From: an uncultured Flavobacteriales bacterium
Lineage (GTDB): Bacteria; Bacteroidota; Bacteroidia; Palsa-965
Reading direction: 5' to 3'
Length of the DNA: 34,657 nt
Assembly: GCA_903873905.1 (NCBI GenBank)
Contig: CAIQQJ010000035.1
Coordinates: 1-34,657, forward strand
The position numbers were made by a program, and so were the translations under genes. Shown here in pieces: positions 1-5,813 of the stretch. The first letter of the stretch is position 1; each line of letters begins with the position of its first letter. The notes under the pieces are model-generated. The model saw only the letters and a program-made list of their open reading frames with translations, ran no database searches and was not told where the DNA came from.

Positions 1-188
1 ACCTTGGTGATCTTACTCTTGTAGTAACGGATATGCAAGGAAGAGTTGTTTATTCTTCAGTAGATAATAACGTTCATTCTGGATTTGTAAAACAAATCAG
101 TCTTGACACACAGGCATCAGGATTGTATCTTTTGCACATCATTGCAAATGGAGAACAGAAAACGCAAAAGATTTCTGTTCAGAAATAA
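1..188 (+). CDS. C-terminal end of a T9SS-sorted secreted protein (5' truncated)
   Basis: The frame starting at base 3 is open from the window edge to a TAA at 186-188 and gives about 61 residues. They have the shape of a type A T9SS C-terminal sorting domain: a strand ending in VVTDMQGRVVYS, then a turn, then SGLYLLHIIANGEQKTQKISVQK at the very end. In the Bacteroidetes this domain sends proteins through the Por secretion system to the cell surface, where it is normally cleaved off. The functional part of the protein lies outside the window, so nothing can be said about its role. A terminator follows within about 20 bases. Confidence 0.85.
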   Translation, partial: LGDLTLVVTDMQGRVVYSSVDNNVHSGFVKQISLDTQASGLYLLHIIANGEQKTQKISVQK

Positions 189-206
189 ATTTCAAAATTG
201 AAAATG

Positions 207-240
207 AAAAGAGTCCCCTGGAAACGAGGGACTCTTTTTT
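207..240 (+). terminator. Intrinsic terminator of the upstream T9SS cargo gene
   Basis: GAGTCCC (211-217) pairs with GGGACTC (228-234). The stem is extended by the A-run before it and the T-run after it (235-240). It lies 20 bases after the stop codon of the partial gene and 35 bases from the end of the convergent ispG. With A-rich and T-rich flanks on both sides it could stop transcription in both directions. Confidence 0.8.
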
Positions 241-274
241 ATGTGAAGTTGCATAGCGTGATGGAATAAATTTC

Positions 275-2230
275 TTAATTCGTTTTCTCCACCCAGTCGC
301 CATGTACGCGAATCAATTCAATAAGTGCATCAACGGCTTCTTTCTCATCAATATTTTTCTGCACCACTTCTTTCCCTTTGTATAATGTGATTTTCCCTGG
401 ACCCGTTCCCACATATCCATAATCCGCATCCGCCATTTCTCCTGGACCATTTACGATACAACCCATAATTCCAATTTTCACGCCTTTCAAATGTTCCGTG
501 CGTTGACGGATTTTATTGGTGGTTTCCTGCAAATCAAAAAGTGTTCTTCCGCAGGACGGACAGGAAATATATTCTGTTTTTGAAATGCGCGTGCGCGTTG
601 CCTGAAGAATTCCGAATGATGTGGAGTTCACACTTTTCATATTGACATTTTCATTCGCGGAAATCCAAATGCCATCGCCCATTCCTTCGAGAAACAAGGC
701 GCCGAGATCTGTTGCGGAACAAAGAAGAAAATTATTTTCAACCACGCCTTCGTATTTTCGATTGATGATGACTGGTGTTGTGCAATTGTTTTCCATCAAT
801 GAAATAAAGGCTCTGCGTTCTTCTGGCATGGCGTGTTCATTGCTGGTTTTCAAAACCAAAACAATTGTTTTTTCTTCTTTTAGTTTTTCGATGAATTCAA
901 GGGACAGTGTTTTTATTTCAACTGAAATGAAATTCAGTTCGGTGGATATTTTTTTCGAATCAAAATAATCATTGCCTGAAAAAATCGGATAGCGACGAGT
1001 TGTGTTATTTAACAAACTCCATTTTTCTGAATCAACAATTATTCCAAGCGTACCCGGAATCTCAAAACTCACATCCAAATCACCTGCATATACATAATCG
1101 CAAGCTTGGTCGCTAAGATTCCATTTGTCATTCGGGACTGAATAATTATTTCCAACGGCAAATAAAGAAGCCGGTGTGATTTCTTTTTTATTGGAAAAAT
1201 CTGCAACGACTCTAGGAACATTTGTGCCACCAATGTTTCCAACGGCAACTGTATTCCTACGCTTGTATTCATAAGGAGAATAAGGAAGAACTATTTTTCC
1301 TTGCTCTGTTTTTATTTCAGGAATGGGCGAGTGATTTTTTCTGTTTGCATATCGATTCACCAATTGTTTTGCCACAGGAATTTCAAATTCAGGATCTTCT
1401 GTCAATGAAACACGAACGGTATCGCCCAAGCCATCTTCCAACAATGTTCCAATTCCCACTGCCGATTTTATTCTTCCATCTTCACCATCGCCCGCTTCTG
1501 TTACACCGAGGTGCAATGGATAATTCATTCCCGCGTGCATCATGTTTTGCACGAGCAGACGATAGGCTTGCACCATTACTTGTGTGTTGCTTGCTTTCAT
1601 GGACAACACAATGTTGTGGTAATTCTCCTCCTCACATATGCGCAAGAATTCCATTGCCGATTCCACCATTCCCAATGGCGTATCGCCGTAGCGACTCAAA
1701 ATGCGATCGCTGAGTGAACCGTGATTGGTTCCGATGCGCATGGCCGTTCCATACTCTTTGCAGATTTTTATCAATGGAATAAAACGTTCACGGATTCTCA
1801 ACAATTCTGAATCGTAAGTGGAATCGGTGTAATCGATGTGTTCGAATTTTTTTCTGTCGGCGTAATTTCCCGGATTCACTCTCACTTTTTCCACAATGCG
1901 CGCAGCCAATTCAGCAGCGTTGGGAGTGAAATGAATGTCGGCAATGAGTGGTGTATTGTAGCCGCGCTTGCGCAATTCCTTTTTGATGTTTTCCAAATTC
2001 TGTGCTTCGTTCATGCTCGGCGCAGTGATGCGTACATATTCGCAACCCGCATCAATCATGCGAATGGATTGTTCAACCGTTGCTATTGTATTGAGCGTAT
2101 CGGTTGTGGTCATTGATTGTAAGCGAATGGGATTGTCTCCTCCTAGAGGAACATCACCAAGAGTTACCACGCGTGTTTTCCAACGAGAATATGAAGTGAG
2201 AGAATTGCAATATGGCGGAAAGGAATTCAT
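275..2230 (-). CDS. ispG: 4-hydroxy-3-methylbut-2-enyl diphosphate synthase, long (insertion-containing) form
   Basis: This enzyme (IspG/GcpE) reductively opens 2-C-methyl-D-erythritol 2,4-cyclodiphosphate to HMBPP in the cytosolic MEP isoprenoid pathway, using a [4Fe-4S] cluster. The N-terminal part is a TIM barrel with family motifs such as SMTTTDT, ADIHF and RVNPGN. The C-terminal domain carries the cluster ligands: CPSC (Cys557, Cys560) and Cys591 in GCIVNGPGE, which also holds the conserved glutamate. At 651 residues it is far longer than the roughly 370-residue enterobacterial enzyme. The extra 200 or more residues, about 305-540, sit between the two domains, as in plant and Bacteroidetes enzymes. 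The start at 2230 gives the expected N-terminus. dxs, the pathway's first enzyme, lies at 13843-15795. A TAnnTTTG box ends four bases before the ATG. Confidence 0.97.
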   Translation of the reverse strand: MNSFPPYCNSLTSYSRWKTRVVTLGDVPLGGDNPIRLQSMTTTDTLNTIATVEQSIRMIDAGCEYVRITAPSMNEAQNLENIKKELRKRGYNTPLIADIHFTPNAAELAARIVEKVRVNPGNYADRKKFEHIDYTDSTYDSELLRIRERFIPLIKICKEYGTAMRIGTNHGSLSDRILSRYGDTPLGMVESAMEFLRICEEENYHNIVLSMKASNTQVMVQAYRLLVQNMMHAGMNYPLHLGVTEAGDGEDGRIKSAVGIGTLLEDGLGDTVRVSLTEDPEFEIPVAKQLVNRYANRKNHSPIPEIKTEQGKIVLPYSPYEYKRRNTVAVGNIGGTNVPRVVADFSNKKEITPASLFAVGNNYSVPNDKWNLSDQACDYVYAGDLDVSFEIPGTLGIIVDSEKWSLLNNTTRRYPIFSGNDYFDSKKISTELNFISVEIKTLSLEFIEKLKEEKTIVLVLKTSNEHAMPEERRAFISLMENNCTTPVIINRKYEGVVENNFLLCSATDLGALFLEGMGDGIWISANENVNMKSVNSTSFGILQATRTRISKTEYISCPSCGRTLFDLQETTNKIRQRTEHLKGVKIGIMGCIVNGPGEMADADYGYVGTGPGKITLYKGKEVVQKNIDEKEAVDALIELIRVHGDWVEKTN

Positions 2231-2234
2231 CTTA

Positions 2235-2242
2235 CAAAGTTA
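2235..2242 (-). promoter_or_regulatory. Candidate -7 box of ispG
   Basis: On the minus strand this reads TAACTTTG, a full match to the Bacteroidetes -7 consensus TAnnTTTG, ending four bases before the ispG ATG. Transcription would begin at or next to the start codon. No TTG is found about 20 bases upstream, so the -33 element is weak or absent. A 13-base tandem duplication (unit TAGTGGTTTGTTT at 2241 and 2254) occupies that place. Confidence 0.4.
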
Positions 2243-2340
2243 GTGGTTTGTTTTAGTGGTTTGTTTTGTTGTTTTCCCAATTAATATCCTTAATAACTTA
2301 AGTCCTTCGTGCTTTTGTGTTTTTCACAAAAAAGCGACTG

Positions 2341-2374
2341 CCGAAAGCCGACCCGAGTTTCGAGGGGCACGCCC
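2341..2374 (-). repeat. Truncated copy of a structured Bacteroidetes-type intergenic repeat
   Basis: Read on the minus strand, this begins GGGCGTGCCCCTCG and continues to GGGTCGGGCTTTCGG. The second part of the window holds a fuller relative at 18843-18949 with GGCGTG, then AGGTCGGGCTATCCG. Here the matching 3' half (a CTATCCCTCACGC-like end) is missing, so this looks like a 5' fragment. It lies between the ispG start and the end of the EamA gene. Confidence 0.45.
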
Positions 2375-2421
2375 ATATGATTATAGATTACAGATTAAAA
2401 AAAGTTATCTGACAAATAATT

Positions 2422-3297
2422 TCATGTCTTTCTCATTTTCATGTAGGCATTCAGAAAAACGGTGGACAAAATTATTGCGGCGCCGATGTAAAATGTTCCT
2501 GTCAATTCCTTGTTTTCGTGAAAAATAAAATAGGCGAAAATTATTCCGTAAAGCGTTTCGAGATTTAGTGTTAATGAAACGGTGTAAGGTGAAATGGTTT
2601 TTAGAATGTGCAAACTGATTAAAAATGGAACGGCCGTTGCTGCAATTCCCAGTACGATTAAATAAAACAAATCGTGTCCTGACATTTCTATCCATGCACC
2701 ATCCCACGGTTTTACGATGAGCACAAAAATGCTCATGCCCAAAAAACCACCGAGCATTTCATAGAGTGAAATGTGAGTTCCATTGTGTCCGCGTTGCACC
2801 ATGAATCCGTTTAGCACACCGAAGATGGAAGAGGTAAATGCAGCCATGACGGCAAGGAAAATCCCCCATTTGTAATGTGACTCAACATGAAAAATCATGA
2901 GCAATGCAGCAACGACCATCAATCCGAAAACAATTTCATACAATCGAATTTTTCTTTTCAAAAAAAGCGGTTCTATGAAAGCCGTGAAGAGTGAGCCAAT
3001 CGAAAAACAGGCGAGCGTGATGGAAACATTGCTTTCCTTGATTGCACTATAAAAACAAATCCAATGAAGCGCGACAATTAATCCAACGGCAAGATATTTC
3101 ACGACATTTTTCGGAGATGCAAGGATCGGTTTTTTTCTAATGAGCAGGTAAGCAAAAATGCCTGCCATTGCAATTGGAAGACGTAACCAGACCAGTTTTT
3201 CAGCAGGTAGCGTGATGATCTTTCCAAGAATGGCGGTCCAACCCCAGATAAATACGATTAGATGAAGAAGAAAAAAATTCCGTCGGCTTTCTGACAC
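2422..3297 (-). CDS. EamA/DMT-family inner-membrane transporter
   Basis: This is a 291-residue, very hydrophobic protein with about ten predicted membrane helices in two halves, the size and shape of the drug/metabolite transporter superfamily (two EamA repeats). Family hallmarks include the first helix FFLLHLIVFIWGWTAILGKI, the AIKESNVSITLACFSIGSLFTAFIEP segment ending the first repeat, and SPYTVSLTLNLETLYGIIFAYFIF near the end of the second. The substrate cannot be read; relatives export amino acids or other metabolites. The start is a GTG at 3297: an in-frame TAA lies just upstream at 3307-3309 and no ATG intervenes. It is divergent from the PKD-domain gene and shares a 136-base upstream region with it. 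Confidence 0.9.
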   Translation of the reverse strand: MSESRRNFFLLHLIVFIWGWTAILGKIITLPAEKLVWLRLPIAMAGIFAYLLIRKKPILASPKNVVKYLAVGLIVALHWICFYSAIKESNVSITLACFSIGSLFTAFIEPLFLKRKIRLYEIVFGLMVVAALLMIFHVESHYKWGIFLAVMAAFTSSIFGVLNGFMVQRGHNGTHISLYEMLGGFLGMSIFVLIVKPWDGAWIEMSGHDLFYLIVLGIAATAVPFLISLHILKTISPYTVSLTLNLETLYGIIFAYFIFHENKELTGTFYIGAAIILSTVFLNAYMKMRKT

Positions 3298-3317
3298 AAA
3301 AAAAATTTAATGGAATG

Positions 3318-3325
3318 CAAAGGTA
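3318..3325 (-). promoter_or_regulatory. Candidate -7 box of the EamA transporter gene
   Basis: The minus strand reads TACCTTTG, a full match to TAnnTTTG, 20 bases before the GTG start. That would give a leader of about 14 bases. The nearest TTG lies 24 bases upstream rather than 19-21, so the -33 part is uncertain. Confidence 0.4.
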
Positions 3326-3406
3326 AATGCTTTCTATCCGAATTATTGCCAATTTGAATGCGTAAGAAAAGAAGCAATTCATTTTTTTGTTATTTAAAAA
3401 TTGGAG

Positions 3407-3414
3407 CATCTTTG
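3407..3414 (+). promoter_or_regulatory. Possible -7 box of the PKD-domain gene
   Basis: CATCTTTG matches seven of the eight constrained and free positions of TAnnTTTG and lies 19 bases before the chosen ATG at 3434. A TTG at 3387-3389 is 17 bases upstream, somewhat closer than usual. This is a weak call. Confidence 0.3.
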
Positions 3415-3433
3415 TTTTGTAAAAAAATCACCT

Positions 3434-4279
3434 ATGAAAACATTACGTTTATTTCTCTTCTTGTATTTGCTGACACCCGCATTCGGCATTCAGGCACAAT
3501 CGAATTGTATTGCTTCATTCACGCAATCAACAAATGGAGCTACAGTTACTGTGAATAATACTTCACTCGGAAATTATACGCAAGCCTACTGGAATTTCGG
3601 TGATAATTCAAATTGGTATGCGGCAACTTCAAATCCTTTTAACCACGTGTATTCCAATGTGGGAACCTATTGGATTACGCTTGGGCTTGGCGACAGTCTT
3701 TGCGCTTATTGTTGTGATTCCATTGGTCATTCAACAAACATCACGAGTGTGTGTTCAGCTGATTTTACTACTGTAGATTCAGTTGGGTATATTTTCTTCA
3801 TCAACACGTCAACGCTTGGGAATAGTGGTGTTTATTATTGGGATTTTGGTGATAATAATTCTTCTACACAGCAATATCCGTCCAATGCTTATAGCGCAAT
3901 TGGAACGTATCAAGTTTGTCTGATTGCCTATGATCCTTTACAAGGTTTCTGTGATTCAACTTGTCATAATATCACCGTTACAAATGTTTCGGGCATTACA
4001 GAAAATTCTAATTCATTTTCTTCCTTGAACATTGCACCTAATCCGTGTGATGAAAACGTGAATATTTCTTTTACAATGACGCAGGAGGGGAATGTTCAGA
4101 TATCCGTTTTTGATATTGTTGGTCGTGTGGTTTCAGATTTTGGAAAGGAACACTATGCAAGTGGAAAACAAATTAAACAAATCGATACGCAGGGAATTTT
4201 ACCTGGAACATATTTTGTGCAGATTAATCTTGGCGGTCAAATTCAAAATTGTAAAATGATCGTTACGCATAAACAATAG
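3434..4279 (+). CDS. Secreted PKD-domain protein with T9SS sorting domain
   Basis: This is a 281-residue exported protein. Residues 1-22 form a signal peptide ending FGIQAQ. Two PKD-type immunoglobulin-like domains follow, marked by WNFGDN near residue 53 and WDFGDN near residue 136, each followed by the family's Y..G.Y motif (VGTYWITL, IGTYQVCL). Cysteine pairs in each domain probably form disulfides. Residues about 195-281 are a T9SS type A sorting domain (IAPNPCDENVNISF ... LPGTYFVQINLGG). PKD domains usually act as spacers or binding modules on the cell surface. No catalytic domain is present. An upstream in-frame TTG at 3401 would spoil the signal peptide, so the ATG at 3434 was chosen. 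Confidence 0.9.
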   Translation: MKTLRLFLFLYLLTPAFGIQAQSNCIASFTQSTNGATVTVNNTSLGNYTQAYWNFGDNSNWYAATSNPFNHVYSNVGTYWITLGLGDSLCAYCCDSIGHSTNITSVCSADFTTVDSVGYIFFINTSTLGNSGVYYWDFGDNNSSTQQYPSNAYSAIGTYQVCLIAYDPLQGFCDSTCHNITVTNVSGITENSNSFSSLNIAPNPCDENVNISFTMTQEGNVQISVFDIVGRVVSDFGKEHYASGKQIKQIDTQGILPGTYFVQINLGGQIQNCKMIVTHKQ

Positions 4280-4336
4280 ACAAAAGATTGTTTTTACAAA
4301 TCTCCCCCTGTGTTTTGTGTTTGGGGGGATAACCCG

Positions 4337-4373
4337 GAAGGGCGCCAACGGGAGATGGTGCCCTTCTTTTTTT
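4337..4373 (+). terminator. Intrinsic terminator after the PKD-domain gene
   Basis: GAAGGGCGCC (4337-4346) pairs with GGTGCCCTTC (4357-4366) in a ten-pair stem with one G-T pair. A seven-T run follows at 4367-4373. It lies 57 bases after the stop codon and shields the next gene from read-through. Confidence 0.85.
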
Positions 4374-4472
4374 GCCACAGATTGCCCAGATTCATGCAGC
4401 TTGAAATTGAATATCTTCTTATCAAAGAAAGCGGAGGTAAAAATCCGTGAAAAACCTGCGAAATCTGTGGCT
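4372..4472. repeat. Inverted-repeat remnant with CACAGATT/AATCTGTGG arms
   Basis: GCCACAGATT (from about 4374) and AATCTGTGGC (4462-4471) are inverted copies about 90 bases apart. Next to them are degenerate versions of the same unit (GCCCAGATT, ATCCGTGAAA, CCTGCGAAATC). The pattern resembles the 9-11 base CACAGATT-type intergenic repeats scattered in many Bacteroidetes genomes. That link is from memory and not checked. The right arm runs directly into the -7-like box of the cysteine desulfurase gene. Confidence 0.45.
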
Positions 4473-4479
4473 AACTTTG
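4472..4479 (+). promoter_or_regulatory. Candidate -7 box of the cysteine desulfurase gene
   Basis: TAACTTTG is a full match to TAnnTTTG and ends four bases before the ATG at 4484. It is the same box and the same spacing as at ispG. A transcript from here would be leaderless or nearly so. No TTG lies at the expected -33 distance. Confidence 0.4.
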
Positions 4480-4483
4480 CAGC

Positions 4484-5632
4484 ATGTCCTCCTCGCCAAT
4501 TTATCTTGATTATAACGCAACAACTCCTGTTGATGTTCGAGTGTTGGAAACGATGCTGCCGTATTTTTCACAACACTTTGGAAATGCTTCGAGTCGCACA
4601 CATAGTTTTGGTTGGATTGCAGAGCAGGCAATTACTGATGCACGTGAAAAAATCGCGCATTTGATCAATGCGGAAGCGCAAGAAATCATTTTCACATCGG
4701 GATCAACAGAAGCGATTAATCTTGCATTGAAGGGAGTTTTTTCTGCGTATCATTTGAAGGGGAAGCATATTATCACAGCAAAAACAGAACATAAAACAGT
4801 TTTGGATACGTGTGTTGCTTTGAAAGGTTTGGGTGCAGAAATCACTTATCTCGATGTTGATCGCGAAGGAATTATTGATCCTGAATCCTTGAAAAAAAAT
4901 ATTCGTCCGGATACCATACTTGTTGCAATCATGTTGGCAAATAATGAAACAGGAACCATCCAAGACATTGCAAATCTTTCTGAAATTACACACGCCAACA
5001 ATTCCATTTTTTTCTGCGACACAACACAGGCATTCGGTAAAATGAAAGTGGATGTGCAGGAATTGGGAATAGATATGTGTTGCATTTCCGCTCACAAAAT
5101 TTATGGACCAAAAGGCGCAGGTGCCTTATTTGTTCGAAGAAAAAATCCACGAGTAACATTGATTTCACAAATGCACGGAGGCGGGCATGAGCGCGGATTG
5201 CGATCAGGCACACTCAATGTTCCAGGAATTGTGGGTTTGGGAAGTGCAGCAGAATTTGCCGCTAATGAATGGTGGGACAATGCACAGAAATTATCAACAT
5301 GGAGGACAAAGTTTGAATGGAAATTGACTGCATTAGAAAATGTTTTTGTCAACGGAAGCATTCGTAATCGATTACCAAATACCTGCAATGTTTCCATTGG
5401 TGGAATAAAGGCAGACACACTCATTGCAAAATTACCCCTCCTCGCTTTTTCCACAGGCTCTGCATGTACGTCTGCATTGCCAGAACCTTCACACGTTCTA
5501 AAAGCAATGGGACTTTCTGAGTCAGAAGCTTATTCTTCAATTCGAATTTCATTGGGAAAAGATTCAACTGATGATGAAGTTCTGCATGCTGCAAATGAAA
5601 TTTGTAACCAAATTGAGAAATTGCGTTCTTGA
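4484..5632 (+). CDS. Cysteine desulfurase (NifS/IscS family)
   Basis: A PLP-dependent class V aminotransferase-fold enzyme that takes sulfur from L-cysteine and carries it as a persulfide for Fe-S cluster or thio-cofactor synthesis. It has 382 residues, the normal family length. The N-terminus YLDYNATTP is diagnostic. His103 in TEHK stacks on the PLP ring, Asp179 in FCDTTQ contacts the ring nitrogen, and Lys205 in SAHKIYGPKG is the Schiff-base lysine. Cys328 in STGSACTS is the persulfide-forming cysteine on the catalytic loop. No iscU, iscA or suf gene is adjacent, so it stands alone here. The sequence fits the NifS/IscS branch (group I); whether it serves general Fe-S assembly or tRNA thiolation cannot be told. 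Confidence 0.95.
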   Translation: MSSSPIYLDYNATTPVDVRVLETMLPYFSQHFGNASSRTHSFGWIAEQAITDAREKIAHLINAEAQEIIFTSGSTEAINLALKGVFSAYHLKGKHIITAKTEHKTVLDTCVALKGLGAEITYLDVDREGIIDPESLKKNIRPDTILVAIMLANNETGTIQDIANLSEITHANNSIFFCDTTQAFGKMKVDVQELGIDMCCISAHKIYGPKGAGALFVRRKNPRVTLISQMHGGGHERGLRSGTLNVPGIVGLGSAAEFAANEWWDNAQKLSTWRTKFEWKLTALENVFVNGSIRNRLPNTCNVSIGGIKADTLIAKLPLLAFSTGSACTSALPEPSHVLKAMGLSESEAYSSIRISLGKDSTDDEVLHAANEICNQIEKLRS

Positions 5633-5640
5633 AAAAGGCG

Positions 5641-5763
5641 CACGGGACACGGGGCTTGGGACTAGAGAAAATAATTAGATCATCCCTTGTTCCATGTCCC
5701 TCGTCCCTTTCTTCACAACATAGTTAATATCTCGTCACATGTCCCATGTCCCTCGTCCCTTTT
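5641..5763. repeat. GTCCC-type intergenic repeat array (imperfect inverted and direct copies)
   Basis: A 19-base unit, CCATGTCCCTCGTCCCTTT, occurs exactly at 5692-5710 and again at 5744-5762. A diverged inverted copy (GGGACACGGGGCTTGGGAC, 5644-5662) precedes them. The opposite orientation of the same word family is at 15914-15947. The array fills most of the 181-base gap between the cysteine desulfurase and the MORN-repeat gene and has no coding potential of its own. Confidence 0.7.
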
Positions 5764-5770
5764 TTTCTGA

Positions 5771-5778
5771 TAGTTTTG
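5771..5778 (+). promoter_or_regulatory. Candidate -7 box of the MORN-repeat gene
   Basis: TAGTTTTG is a full match to TAnnTTTG, 35 bases before the ATG at 5814. It lies directly after the GTCCC repeat array. No TTG is found at the usual -33 distance, which falls inside the repeat. Confidence 0.4.
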
Positions 5779-5813
5779 AAAACTAAATCACTCACATTTT
5801 CCGTTATCATACC

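Noticed and set aside
1222-1713. Plus-strand open frame of 163 codons
   Set aside because: It lies wholly antisense to ispG, has no family features and its residues mirror the ispG codons; a shadow frame.
2256-2528. Plus-strand open frame between ispG and the EamA gene
   Set aside because: It runs through repeat sequence into the antisense of the EamA gene and has no recognisable features.
3401-3433. Upstream TTG start for the PKD-domain gene
   Set aside because: It would put eleven residues in front of a complete signal peptide and overlaps the likely -7 region.
4317-4664. Plus-strand open frame of 115 codons
   Set aside because: It covers a terminator hairpin and repeat DNA and then overlaps the cysteine desulfurase in another frame; no protein-like composition.
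5692-5762. CRISPR array
   Set aside because: Only two exact copies with one spacer, built of low-complexity GTCCC words, and no cas genes in the window.
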